A stretch of 64,000 nt of DNA from Pseudomonas entomophila (GTDB lineage: Bacteria > Pseudomonadota > Gammaproteobacteria > Pseudomonadales > Pseudomonadaceae), in the NCBI RefSeq assembly GCF_029478665.1, contig NZ_JARPQB010000009.1:1-64000 (forward strand). The letters run 5' to 3'. This document shows, piece after piece, positions 32,789-41,296 of this stretch (position 1 is the first letter of the stretch; every line of letters begins with the position of its first letter). Position numbers and translations under genes: made by a program. The notes beneath the pieces are model-generated. The model was not told the origin of the DNA, ran no database searches, and was given only the letters and a program-made list of their open reading frames with translations.

Positions 32789-32882
32789 CGATCGGCCCTC
32801 GCTAAACGCGCAACGGTGAGTGATACCCGTAATAGCTGACCGCCATGCAAGCTCGTCGTTCAGGGGTTCAGGCCGGCAACGC

Positions 32883-32914
32883 AAAAAAAAGCCCGCCAAT
32901 GACGGCGGGCTTTC
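32883..32914 (-). terminator. Rho-independent terminator of the LTA synthase-like gene
   Basis: Stem AGCCCGCC / GGCGGGCT with A and T runs on either side, 14 bases past the stop codon on the minus strand. Confidence 0.85.
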
Positions 32915-32928
32915 CTGGTGCGTATCAC

Positions 32929-35007
32929 TTACTTCGGCGTGCCGTGCACCACACCGGCGGTGTTGTCCAGCAGGCTCTTGGTCGCCGTCTGGATGTACGC
33001 CTCGAGACGCTTGAGCATCTGCGGCTGGTCCGGGCTTTCGATCAGCTCGGCCTTGAACTCGCGGCCCAGCTGGTAACGGTACATGCGCGGGGACATGTCC
33101 TTGGACTCGATCAGGATACGGTCACCCTGCACCAGGCCGACGATCTGCTCGCTGCCCGATGGCTTGATCATGCCCACGCCCTCGTCGCCCTCAGGCAGGT
33201 TGAGCAGGTCGCGACCCCAGCATTGGTGACGGGTCTGGCCACCCAGGCGGCCCATGATGGTCGGCACGATGTCGACCTGGGTACCGACAGTGTGGTTCAC
33301 CGCGCCGAACTTCTCCTGGATGCCCGGGGCGATCAGCAGCAACGGCACGTTGAAGCGGCCCAGGTCCAGCTCGGTGACCTGCTGGTGGTTGCCGAAGCCA
33401 TGGTCGCCAACGATGACGAACAGGGTTTCCTTGAAGTAAGGCTCCTTGCGCGCCTTCTCGAAGAACTGGCCCAGCGCCCAGTCGGAGTAGCGCATGGCGG
33501 TCAGATGCTCGTCCAGACGCCCCTGGCCGGTGACCTTCTCGACCGGCAGGTTGCTCGGCAGCGCGTACGGCGTGTGGTTGGACAGCGTCTGCAGCAGGGC
33601 GTAGATCGGCTTCTTGCCGTCATGCTTGGCCAGCTCTTCGTTGCCGCGGTCGAACATGTCCTGGTCGGACACGCCCCAGGTCGGGTCGGAGAACACCGGG
33701 TTGACGAAGTCATTGCGGCCAATGAAGGTGGTCATGCCCTGGTTGCCGAAGAACCCGGACTGGTTGTCCCAGGCGAAGTCGCCGTTGTAGACGTAGACAT
33801 CGTCATAGTCGCGGGCACTGAGCAGGGCCGGCAGGCCGGACAGCTTGTGGCCACCCTCCGGGGTCTGCATCAGGTACTCGAAGCCCGGCAGGTTGGGGAA
33901 GCAGGCCATGGTGGCGAACATGCCCTGGTGGGTGTGGGTGCCGTTGGAGAAGAAACGGTCGAACAGCAGACCCTCCTTGGCCAGCTTGTCGAAGTACGGG
34001 GTGATGTTGTTCGGGCTGCCCAGTGCCCCCACCGAGTGGCCGGCGAAGCTCTCCATGAGGATCACCACGACGTTCTTGATCGGCAGGGTGCGGCCCTGCG
34101 GCGGCACGAAATCGCGGCGGATCGCGGCTTCGTCCGCGTCGACCAGGGTGTCGTGGGCGGTCAGCAACTGCTCGCGCACGCTCTGGGTGGCCTCATCCTG
34201 CTTGAGCACCGGCTTCCAGATATTGGCGCGGTCCTCGCCATAGCGGCTCTTGGCGGCGTCGATCAACGTCAGCGTGCCGTTCAGGCCCAGCTGGTTGACG
34301 AAGTTCGAGTCCGTGGTGAAGGCATCGCCCCAACGCATCGGCGGGCCCTGGCGCAGGGTGCCGCGGGCGGCGATCACGGCCACCAGGAGGATCACCATGA
34401 ATACGGCCAGGCGGCCATACCACGGTGCGACCGAGCGACGGCCAGAGGCCTGGACGGAGTCACCGGCGCCACGGGTCAGGCGGTCGATGCCCTTGAACAG
34501 CAAGCTCAGCAGCCAAGTGCCGAACAGCCACGCCAGCAGGTAGCGGACCACCGGGAAGCCGTACCAGAGCATGCTCATGACGGTCTTGGGGTCTTCCTGG
34601 ATGTACTGGAACACCAGGCCGTTGAGGCGCTGGTGGAACTCGCGGTAGAAGTCCATCTCCATCAGGCCGAGGAACATCACCACGCTCGAGGCGATGGTCA
34701 GCCAGAAGCGGAACAGCCCACGCCGGGCCATCAGCCAGGGGCTGAGCAAGGCCAGCAGCAGCGGGATGCTGATGTACACCACCACCCGCAGGTCGAACCG
34801 CAGGCCGTTGAAGAAGCCTTCGGCGACGGTCGAGTAAGGGGTGTCGCCGATCATGTCGCTGTTGTAGACCAGCAGCGCCAGGCGCACCAGGCTGAGCATC
34901 AGCATGATCACCAGGCCGCTGAGCAGCGTGTAGGCCAGGTGGGATTTCAGGGTTGGCGAGAACGAGCCTCGCACGCCCTGTTGCTTCAAGGCGTCCGTGT
35001 TAGCCAT
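32929..35007 (-). CDS. LTA synthase-family membrane sulfatase/phosphoglycerol transferase
   Basis: The 692-residue protein has five hydrophobic helices in the first 210 residues and a large periplasmic sulfatase-fold domain. Metal-site and nucleophile motifs of the LtaS/OpgB group are visible: VVVILMESFAGHSVG near residue 320, the Thr nucleophile context SNGTHTHQGMFATM near 370 and VIVGDHGFGNHQ near 540. In Gram-negative bacteria such enzymes move phosphoglycerol or phosphoethanolamine onto glucans or lipids rather than making teichoic acid, so the name reflects family only. It is alone on its transcript, with a terminator behind it. Confidence 0.9.
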   Translation of the reverse strand: MANTDALKQQGVRGSFSPTLKSHLAYTLLSGLVIMLMLSLVRLALLVYNSDMIGDTPYSTVAEGFFNGLRFDLRVVVYISIPLLLALLSPWLMARRGLFRFWLTIASSVVMFLGLMEMDFYREFHQRLNGLVFQYIQEDPKTVMSMLWYGFPVVRYLLAWLFGTWLLSLLFKGIDRLTRGAGDSVQASGRRSVAPWYGRLAVFMVILLVAVIAARGTLRQGPPMRWGDAFTTDSNFVNQLGLNGTLTLIDAAKSRYGEDRANIWKPVLKQDEATQSVREQLLTAHDTLVDADEAAIRRDFVPPQGRTLPIKNVVVILMESFAGHSVGALGSPNNITPYFDKLAKEGLLFDRFFSNGTHTHQGMFATMACFPNLPGFEYLMQTPEGGHKLSGLPALLSARDYDDVYVYNGDFAWDNQSGFFGNQGMTTFIGRNDFVNPVFSDPTWGVSDQDMFDRGNEELAKHDGKKPIYALLQTLSNHTPYALPSNLPVEKVTGQGRLDEHLTAMRYSDWALGQFFEKARKEPYFKETLFVIVGDHGFGNHQQVTELDLGRFNVPLLLIAPGIQEKFGAVNHTVGTQVDIVPTIMGRLGGQTRHQCWGRDLLNLPEGDEGVGMIKPSGSEQIVGLVQGDRILIESKDMSPRMYRYQLGREFKAELIESPDQPQMLKRLEAYIQTATKSLLDNTAGVVHGTPK

Positions 35008-35175
35008 GAATGGAGAGGTCCTAGGATTGCGGTTTGCGGGAAGGCGACAATCGCCGACAGCCAGGCGGTCCGACCATTACCGTGGCCACGGACCAAGGCC
35101 GCATTGTGCGGCGCGAATTCTCAAAAATCGAGTGTGAAAATTTTGTCGAAGCGCTGGCCATGGCCGCCAGCGCAT

Positions 35176-35367
35176 CTATATCCGAATGTTGCCCCGCGGC
35201 CCGGCGATCGCCCAGATGATCAGCCCTACCACTGGCAGCAACACGATCAACAGGATCCACAGCACCTTGATCCCTACTTCGGCGCTGCTCTTGATGACAT
35301 TGAGAATCGCCCAGATGTCCAGGGCCAGGATGATCAGGCCAACCAGGCCATTGAAGGTCGAACCCAT
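35176..35367 (-). CDS. PLDc N-terminal domain small membrane protein
   Basis: The 63-residue protein consists of two hydrophobic helices (GLVGLIILALDIWAILNV and ILLIVLLPVVGLIIWAIAG) and the PRG tail typical of the PLDc_N family, the membrane anchor found in front of phospholipase D-like enzymes but here free-standing. I chose the ATG at 35367, preceded by a G-rich site. The longer frame upstream is antisense to the ZIP gene. Free-standing members are common in Pseudomonas and have no known role. Confidence 0.82.
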   Translation of the reverse strand: MGSTFNGLVGLIILALDIWAILNVIKSSAEVGIKVLWILLIVLLPVVGLIIWAIAGPRGNIRI

Positions 35368-35493
35368 GCCGCCGCCCCCGCGAGATGACTGTGTTGCAGA
35401 GCATAGCTGGCTATGGCGCCGATAGAAGGGAATCCTTGGCCGACCACGCCGGTCACTGGATAGACTGCCGTTATCCACCGTCCCGAGGTCCGC

Positions 35494-36420
35494 ATGCCCC
35501 CAGCCAATACCCAACTCTCGATGATCAGCGCCTGGCGGCAACAGGCGCTCGACACCCCCTGGCTCAGCGCCGGCCTGCTGCTGAGCCTGCTCGCCATGCT
35601 CGCCTTGCTGATGGCGAGCGTCTGGAATGCCATCAACGGCGACCACGCCGACAACCTGCACCTGGCGTTGCTCGGTGGCCTGTCCGGCTTCGGCGCCACG
35701 GCCCTCGGCGCGGTACTGGCGGTGGTCCTGCGCGATGTCAGCGCACGCAGCCAGGATGTGATGCTGGGTTTCGCCGCCGGGATGATGCTCGCGGCCAGCT
35801 CGTTCTCGCTGATCCTGCCTGGCCTGGATGCCGCCCGGGACATCACCGGTAACGGTCCGGCCGCGGCCTTTACCGTAGTGCTGGGGATGGGGCTGGGCGT
35901 GCTGTTGATGCTCGGGCTCGACCGCTTCACCCCACACGAGCACGAAAGCACCGGGCCCTGCGGGCCGGAAGCCGAACGGATCAGCCGGGTCTGGCTGTTC
36001 GTGCTGGCTATCACCCTGCATAACTTGCCCGAGGGCATGGCCATCGGCGTGAGCTTCGCCAACGGCGACCTGAACATCGGCCTGCCGTTGACCAGCGCCA
36101 TCGCCATCCAGGACATCCCCGAAGGGCTGGCCGTGGCCCTCGCCTTGCGCGCCACGGGGCTATCGAACCTCAAGGCGGCGCTGGTGGCGATCGGTTCCGG
36201 GCTGATGGAGCCCCTGGGGGCGGTCATCGGCATGGGGATTTCCACCGGCTTCGCCCTGGCCTACCCGATCAGCATGGGGCTGGCGGCGGGGGCGATGATC
36301 TTCGTGGTGTCCCACGAAGTGATCCCGGAAACCCACCGCAACGGCCACCAGACGGCGGCGACCCTGGGTTTGATGGGCGGGTTCGCGGTGATGATGTTCC
36401 TCGATACAGCATTGGGTTGA
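35494..36420 (+). CDS. ZIP-family zinc/divalent metal transporter
   Basis: A 308-residue transporter with eight predicted helices. The two metal-binding motifs of the family are intact, HNLPEGMAIG in helix 4 (near residue 178) and QDIPEGLAVAL in helix 5 (near 208), and HEVIPE lies in the late membrane half. A short histidine-bearing loop (HEHEST) sits between helices 3 and 4. It probably imports Zn2+ or Fe2+. I see no Zur box upstream. A REP pair follows. Confidence 0.92.
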   Translation: MPPANTQLSMISAWRQQALDTPWLSAGLLLSLLAMLALLMASVWNAINGDHADNLHLALLGGLSGFGATALGAVLAVVLRDVSARSQDVMLGFAAGMMLAASSFSLILPGLDAARDITGNGPAAAFTVVLGMGLGVLLMLGLDRFTPHEHESTGPCGPEAERISRVWLFVLAITLHNLPEGMAIGVSFANGDLNIGLPLTSAIAIQDIPEGLAVALALRATGLSNLKAALVAIGSGLMEPLGAVIGMGISTGFALAYPISMGLAAGAMIFVVSHEVIPETHRNGHQTAATLGLMGGFAVMMFLDTALG

Positions 36421-36437
36421 AAGGCCAAGCGCAATCC

Positions 36438-36557
36438 CTGTAGGAGCGGCCTTGTGCCGCGAAAGGGCTGCGCAGCAGCCCCGGGATTCCAGAGTTGGGC
36501 AAGGGGATATTGGGGCCGCTTTGCGGCCCTTTCGCGGCACAAGGCCGCTCCTACAGG
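36438..36557. repeat. Inverted REP pair, GCGGCCTTGTGCCGC type
   Basis: The two arms match exactly (TGTAGGAGCGGCCTTGTGCC and its complement) around a long spacer containing GGCTGCGCAGCAGCC. Confidence 0.92.
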
Positions 36558-36574
36558 GGAGTAGTAACCCCGGC

Positions 36575-37105
36575 TCAGACGTGTACCGCCACCTTCAGCG
36601 CCTCCAGCGCCGGCTCCACCTTGATCCCCAGCGCCGCACCCAGCTCCTGCACCCGCGCCAGGTCGTTCTGCCCCACCATCACCATCTGCAACTCGTCATC
36701 GAGCAACTGGCTGAAGTTCAGCAGCACATAGCCGCCGGCCTCTTTGTTCAGCGCGCCCATCTGCACCTGGATGCGGTTGAGCGCGGTCAGCGGCTCGGTG
36801 CGCGCCAACTGCTTGGGCTTGAGGGTGAACGGCACGCTCTTGTCGAACGAGTCGCTGATCTGCTGGAACAGGTCCTGGTAAGTGTCGGCCTGGAACACCA
36901 CGGTGTCGGGCAGGCTGCCGAGCACCACCCATTCACCCAGCGGGATCGGGAAGGTGTCGTCGTAGTTGATGTCCGGGTTGGCGGCGAGGAAGGCGGCGGG
37001 GTCGGCATAGGCCTGGGCGGCCTCGGCGGCGATGCGCTCGATGACGTCATCGGGCATGCAACCCGCGCCGATGAGGCTGATGAATTCGAGCAACTGGTCT
37101 TTCAT
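36575..37105 (-). CDS. Conserved-looking hypothetical protein, 176 residues
   Basis: I do not recognise a named domain. The protein (MKDQLLEFISLIGAGCMPDD) is acidic and soluble with mixed helices and strands and no signal peptide or membrane segment. The next gene on the strand, the ankyrin-repeat gene, ends 60 bases upstream, so the two may share a transcript. A REP pair follows the stop. Confidence 0.78.
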   Translation of the reverse strand: MKDQLLEFISLIGAGCMPDDVIERIAAEAAQAYADPAAFLAANPDINYDDTFPIPLGEWVVLGSLPDTVVFQADTYQDLFQQISDSFDKSVPFTLKPKQLARTEPLTALNRIQVQMGALNKEAGGYVLLNFSQLLDDELQMVMVGQNDLARVQELGAALGIKVEPALEALKVAVHV

Positions 37106-37165
37106 TGGGGGCCCTGCGGATTGGCGTAAAAGGCGCCAAGGATAGCCGCAAACGCCCCCCGGGGG

Positions 37166-37675
37166 TTAGCCGAGCAGCGCCTCGAGACGTGCTGCGGTCT
37201 CCATCGCGCCCATGGTCCGCGCCGCGACCAGCGCCGTGGTGCCCGCGGCATCGCGGTGCGCCGCATCGGCACCCTGGGCCAGCAGGTGATCGAGGATCTC
37301 CAGGCGATTGAACATGGCCGCCAGCATCAGCGCGGTACGGCCATCAGCGGCGGCGGCATCCACCGGCACCCCCTGCGCCAGCAGCAGGCGGATCATCGCC
37401 AGGTCGCCCTTGAACGCTGCACCGGCAATGGGCAACTGTCCGTTGTCGTTGGCGATCAGCGGGTCGGCGCCATGGGCCAGCAGCACGCGAACCGCCTCTT
37501 CATGACCGTGATAGCTGGCCAGCATCAGCAAGGTGTCCCCCTTGTGATTGCGCAAGTCGGCCGGAAGGCCACTGGCGAGCAGGCGTTCAAGCATGGGCGC
37601 ATCACCGCGGCGGGCGCATTCGAAGACTTCTTCGGCGAAGGCGGCGGTCGCTTCGGCGGACTGTTGGTCGGACAT
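37166..37675 (-). CDS. Ankyrin-repeat protein
   Basis: The 169-residue protein contains about four ankyrin repeats (residues 30-160), each with the GDTLLMLASYHGHEEAVRVLL or GRTALMLAAMFNRLEILDHLL pattern. Small Pseudomonas ankyrin proteins such as AnkB support periplasmic catalase function, but this one has no signal peptide, so it is more likely a cytoplasmic binding protein. I chose the ATG at 37675 because AGGAGG lies seven bases upstream. Partner unknown. Confidence 0.88.
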   Translation of the reverse strand: MSDQQSAEATAAFAEEVFECARRGDAPMLERLLASGLPADLRNHKGDTLLMLASYHGHEEAVRVLLAHGADPLIANDNGQLPIAGAAFKGDLAMIRLLLAQGVPVDAAAADGRTALMLAAMFNRLEILDHLLAQGADAAHRDAAGTTALVAARTMGAMETAARLEALLG

Positions 37676-37776
37676 CGGGAACCTCCTGGCAATTTCGTGA
37701 GGCCAAGTGTTGGCCAGGCACCCTCCAGGGGTCAAAACGTCAGATTCTATGGGGCAGAGAGAACAAAGCTATTACC

Positions 37777-37821
37777 GTGCAAATTGCACTGTGCAAAATG
37801 CACGACCTTGCAAAATGCAAA
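37777..37821. promoter_or_regulatory. Three tandem TGCAAA(T/A)TGCA palindromes, candidate activator sites
   Basis: GTGCAAATTGCAC (37777-37789), GTGCAAAATGCAC (37791-37803) and TTGCAAAATGCAAA (37808-37821) are three near-identical palindromes spaced 14 and 17 bases apart. They lie 90-134 bases upstream of the predicted sigma-54 start site, the usual place for enhancer-binding protein sites. AT-rich sequence fills the space to the promoter. Confidence 0.65.
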
Positions 37822-37883
37822 TAGCTCGATGTCAAAAATAAACATAACTTATTGTTTTATAAGGATTTTATAAAAACTGAAAG

Positions 37884-37900
37884 ACTGGCACGCTCACTGC
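37884..37900 (+). promoter_or_regulatory. Sigma-54 (RpoN) promoter
   Basis: CTGGCACG-N4-CTGCA matches the sigma-54 consensus YTGGCACG-N4-TTGCW at every position but one. It lies 44 bases before the DUF3509 start codon and gives a predicted start site near 37911. Confidence 0.7.
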
Positions 37901-37943
37901 AAATCCCAACTCACGTCTGCCAGTACAACAGTCAGGAGTTGCC

Positions 37944-38216
37944 ATGGACCTCATCCAGGAAAAATTCACGTCGGTGTTCTCTGCCTACCAGGTCGCCACC
38001 CAGTCTCGGCCGGACGGCGGCATCTTGCTGACCTTGCGCGCCGCCGATGGCGTGGTGACCCGTCGCGTGCTGTCGTATGCACAATTGCACAGCGCCGAAC
38101 AGCTGTCCTGGGCCATCAGCGCCATCCGCCGCGACCTGGCCGAACAGGCCTGCGACCTGCCGGTAATCTCGAGGCTGCAAAGCCAGCAGCGCTTCGCCCT
38201 GCCGACCTATCGCTGA
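37944..38216 (+). CDS. DUF3509 domain protein
   Basis: The 90-residue protein is of the Pseudomonas-restricted DUF3509 family: an N-terminal SAYQVATQSRPDGGILLTL region followed by RVLSYAQLHSAEQLSWAISAIRRDLA. It is soluble and of unknown function. The ATG follows CAGGAG. Upstream lie a sigma-54 promoter and three palindromic sites, so the gene should depend on RpoN and an enhancer-binding protein. The gene downstream is convergent, so it is monocistronic. Confidence 0.88.
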   Translation: MDLIQEKFTSVFSAYQVATQSRPDGGILLTLRAADGVVTRRVLSYAQLHSAEQLSWAISAIRRDLAEQACDLPVISRLQSQQRFALPTYR

Positions 38217-38220
38217 TCGC

Positions 38221-38757
38221 TCAGAGCTCGTCGAGCCCCGGGAACTGCCGGGCACCGGCATCACCGGTGAACCGCGGCTGCTTGCCCTGCGCGCTGTCGA
38301 ACAGGCGCAACGCCAGGCAGAACGGGGCATCGCCCAGGTCCAACCAGCGCCGTACCCTTGCTGGAATCACCAGTACATCGTCCTTCTCGCACAACACAGC
38401 ATGAACGACGTCGCCCAGGCGCAACGTAACCTGGGCACGCCCGCTGATCACCGCGAACACTTCCTCGGCATCATGCACATGCTCATCGCGCAGGTCGTCC
38501 AGGGCCGGATCGACACCTTCGCGGCTGAGCACGGCGAATGCGGCACTGCCGTGGGCCGTCATCAATTGATCGAGGGGCTCGCGGCAGGCATCCAGGACCT
38601 CACCTTCGCTGCTGCCGGGGCGCAGTCGCACCCCCGATTGCCAGCGGCCGAAACGCACGCCCTGTTCGGCCAGGGTCGCGGCGATGTCGTCGTGGTGGGT
38701 CAGCACCTTGTTCGGCAGTTCCGGGCTGGACGGGTCGAAAACACTGAGGATGCTCAT
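38221..38757 (-). CDS. Acireductone dioxygenase homologue with incomplete metal site
   Basis: The 178-residue cupin is clearly related to acireductone dioxygenase (MtnD) of the methionine salvage pathway: GVRFGRWQ, EHVHDAEEVFAVISG, AVLCEKDDVLVIPA and the late QPRFTGD stretch are family landmarks. Of the four metal ligands, His93, His95 and Glu99 are present, but the fourth (His in PAxxxHWFD) is Arg137 here (PARVRRWLD). The enzyme may be inactive or have new chemistry. Its start overlaps the MFS stop by one base (TGATG), so both are co-translated. No mtnB or mtnC is next to it. Confidence 0.85.
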   Translation of the reverse strand: MSILSVFDPSSPELPNKVLTHHDDIAATLAEQGVRFGRWQSGVRLRPGSSEGEVLDACREPLDQLMTAHGSAAFAVLSREGVDPALDDLRDEHVHDAEEVFAVISGRAQVTLRLGDVVHAVLCEKDDVLVIPARVRRWLDLGDAPFCLALRLFDSAQGKQPRFTGDAGARQFPGLDEL

Positions 38758-39911
38758 CAGGGGTCGTTCCTGCTTTCTTTCAGAGGGAGGGCAATGATAA
38801 CGGCTGCGGCCAGTGCCGCGACGCTGGCCATACCAAAGGTGAAGTGCGGGCCGAGCAGTTTCCAGCTGTAACCCGAGTACAGGGCGCCCAAGGCACCGCC
38901 GGTGCCGGACAGCGCCGCGTACAATGCCTGGCCCTGGCCCTGCTGGCGCGCACCGAAACTGGACTGGACGAACGCGATGCTGGCGGCGTGGAAACAACCG
39001 AACGTGGCGGCGTGCAGAACCTGGGCGAGTACCAGCAGCGCCGGGATCTCGGCCAGGTTGCCCAGCAACAGCCAGCGTACGGCGGCCAGCAGAAAGCTCG
39101 CCAGCAGCACCCGGCGCACCGAAACCCGCGCAAAGATCCGGCTCATCACCATGAATACCAGCACTTCGGCCACCACCCCCAGCGCCCACAGCAGGCCAAT
39201 GGCGCCACGGCTGTAGCCCAGGTGCTCAAGGTGCAGGGTGAGGAAGGTGTAGTAAGGGCCGTGGCTGAGCTGCATCAGCGCCACGCAAATGTAGAAAGCC
39301 ACCACGCCGGGGGCCACCAGTTGCCGGAGGAAGCCCCCCGCCCTACCCTGGTCGGCCTGCTCCACCGGCTGGGCATTGGGCACCCACAGGCTCGCGACGA
39401 CGATGCCCGCCATGATGGTCACCAGCGCCACCGGGTAGATGTCCAGGCTCAGCCATTCGAACAGCCGACCCAGCCCGACCACACTGAGGATGAAGCCGAT
39501 CGAGCCCCACAGCCTGACCTGGCTGTAACGTGAAGTCTGGCCGTGCAGGTGGGCCAAGGTAATGACCTCGAACTGTGGCAGCACGGCGTGCCAGAAGAAC
39601 GCGTGCAGCGCCATGACCAGCGCCAGCCAGGCGTAGCTCTTGGCGAAGAAGATCAGCGAGAAGGTCGCCAGCGTCGCCAACGCCCCCAGACGCACGATCA
39701 GCAGGCGCTGGCCCGTGCGATCACCCAGCCAGCCCCAGAGATTGGGAGCCAGGCAGCGCATCAGCATGGGGATGGCCACCAGCTCGCCGATGCGTGCCGG
39801 GGAGAAGCCCAGGTGATCGAAGTACAGGGCCAGGAACGGCGCGGTGGCACCGAGCAGGGCGAAATAGAAGAGGTAGAAGCTGGACAGGCGCCAGTAGGGG
39901 ATGAGGGGCAT
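38757..39911 (-). CDS. MFS transporter, phenylpropionate/HcaT-like
   Basis: This 384-residue membrane protein has about twelve helices and resembles the MFS_1-like group around HcaT: PYWRLSSFYLFYFALLGATAPF at the N-terminus, WGWLGDRTGQRLLIVRLGAL (motif A) and YSQVRLWGSIGF near residue 130 (key words RLWGSIGF). I chose the ATG at 39911; the frame upstream enters a REP. The gene is followed without gap by the acireductone-dioxygenase homologue. Substrate unknown. Confidence 0.87.
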   Translation of the reverse strand: MPLIPYWRLSSFYLFYFALLGATAPFLALYFDHLGFSPARIGELVAIPMLMRCLAPNLWGWLGDRTGQRLLIVRLGALATLATFSLIFFAKSYAWLALVMALHAFFWHAVLPQFEVITLAHLHGQTSRYSQVRLWGSIGFILSVVGLGRLFEWLSLDIYPVALVTIMAGIVVASLWVPNAQPVEQADQGRAGGFLRQLVAPGVVAFYICVALMQLSHGPYYTFLTLHLEHLGYSRGAIGLLWALGVVAEVLVFMVMSRIFARVSVRRVLLASFLLAAVRWLLLGNLAEIPALLVLAQVLHAATFGCFHAASIAFVQSSFGARQQGQGQALYAALSGTGGALGALYSGYSWKLLGPHFTFGMASVAALAAAVIIALPLKESRNDP

Positions 39912-39949
39912 GGGCTTGATCGATAGGTCGGTTTGGCCTTGCGGTCCCT

Positions 39950-40016
39950 TCGTCGGCAAGCCGGCTCCTACCAAGGCTTGGTTGTGCCTGTAGGAGCCGG
40001 CTTGCCGGCGAAAGGG
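39950..40016. repeat. Inverted REP pair
   Basis: A first copy TTCGTCGGCAAGCCGGCTCC (one base changed from CGCCGGC) and an inverted TGTAGGAGCCGGCTTGCCGG copy lie between the MFS gene and aroC, both on the minus strand. Confidence 0.88.
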
Positions 40017-40028
40017 CTTACCCTCATG

Positions 40029-41120
40029 TCAGAGCTGCCCCAACACCGGCGTGTCCACTTTCACCTCGGCATTCTGCGCGCGATGACGCAGCAGGTGGTC
40101 CATCAGCACGATGGCCATCATCGCCTCGGCGATCGGCGTGGCGCGGATGCCGACGCACGGGTCGTGACGGCCTTTGGTGATCACCTCGACCGGATTGCCA
40201 TCGACATCGATCGAGCGACCGGGCGTGGTGATGCTCGAAGTAGGCTTGAGCGCCAGGTGGGCGACGATCGGCTGGCCCGAGGAGATGCCGCCGAGAATGC
40301 CGCCGGCATTGTTGCTGAGGAAGCCTTCGGGGGTCAGCTCGTCACGGTGCTCGGTACCACGCTGGGCGACACTGGCGAAACCGGCGCCGATCTCCACGCC
40401 CTTGACCGCGTTGATGCTCATCAATGCGTGGGCGAGCTCGGCGTCGAGGCGGTCGAAGATCGGCTCGCCCAGGCCCGGCATCACGCCTTCGGCGACCACG
40501 GTGATCTTCGCGCCCACCGAATCCTGGTCACGGCGCAGCTGGTCCATGTACGCCTCCAGTTCCGGCACCTTGTCCGGGTCCGGACTGAAGAAGGCGTTCT
40601 GCTCCACCGAATCCCAGGTCTTGAACGGGATCTCGATGGGGCCGAGTTGGCTCATGTAGCCGCGTACCCGGATGCCCTGGGTGGCGAGAAACTTCTTGGC
40701 GATAGCGCCGGCCGCCACGCGCATGGCGGTTTCGCGCGCCGAGCTGCGGCCACCGCCGCGGTAGTCGCGGATACCGTACTTGTGGTGGTAGGTGTAGTCG
40801 GCGTGGGCCGGGCGGAACAGGTCCTTGATCGCCGAGTAGTCCTTGGATTTCTGGTCGGTGTTGCGGATCAGCAGGCCGATCGAGCAACCGGTGGTGCGGC
40901 CCTCGAACACCCCGGAGAGGATCTCCACCTCGTCCGGTTCCTGGCGTTGAGTGGTATGCCGGCTGGTGCCGGGCTTGCGCCGGTCGAGGTCGTGCTGCAG
41001 GTCGGCGAGCGAAATCTCGAGGCCCGGCGGGCACCCATCGACAATGGCGACCAACGCCGGCCCATGGCTTTCGCCAGCGGTGGTGACAGTGAACAGCTTG
41101 CCGTAGGTATTGCCGGACAT
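40029..41120 (-). CDS. aroC: Chorismate synthase
   Basis: AroC converts 5-enolpyruvylshikimate 3-phosphate to chorismate with reduced FMN, the last shikimate step. The 363-residue length is normal. The three family signatures are present: [18 protein letters not shown] near residue 16, [18 protein letters not shown] near 125, and [17 protein letters not shown] near 330 (key words [10 protein letters not shown]). It begins [10 protein letters not shown]. It is monocistronic with REP elements on both sides. Confidence 0.97.
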   Translation of the reverse strand: MSGNTYGKLFTVTTAGESHGPALVAIVDGCPPGLEISLADLQHDLDRRKPGTSRHTTQRQEPDEVEILSGVFEGRTTGCSIGLLIRNTDQKSKDYSAIKDLFRPAHADYTYHHKYGIRDYRGGGRSSARETAMRVAAGAIAKKFLATQGIRVRGYMSQLGPIEIPFKTWDSVEQNAFFSPDPDKVPELEAYMDQLRRDQDSVGAKITVVAEGVMPGLGEPIFDRLDAELAHALMSINAVKGVEIGAGFASVAQRGTEHRDELTPEGFLSNNAGGILGGISSGQPIVAHLALKPTSSITTPGRSIDVDGNPVEVITKGRHDPCVGIRATPIAEAMMAIVLMDHLLRHRAQNAEVKVDTPVLGQL

Positions 41121-41207
41121 GGACGCTCCGCGAGATCAGCCTGAAGTGAACGAAAGCGGCCAGTATACGGAAAACACCGGGGTAATGGTGGCCCGTGCTG
41201 ACCTCAA

Positions 41208-41236
41208 TGCAGGAGCCGGCTTTGCCGGCGAATGGG
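41208..41236. repeat. Single REP, partly decayed
   Basis: TGCAGGAGCCGGCTTTGCCG differs from the standard TGTAGGAG start. It lies upstream of the alpha/beta hydrolase gene. Confidence 0.75.
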
Positions 41237-41296
41237 CCAGCGAACCTTCCACAAACCCCAAGGTCGAAACCAGACCTCCCCAGATAGTACCCGTTG

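Noticed and set aside
32845..35388. Open frame of 847 codons on the plus strand
   Set aside because: It is antisense to the complete LTA synthase-family gene, is rich in His, Gln, Val and Gly as expected of a shadow frame in high-GC DNA, and has no ribosome binding site or family similarity.
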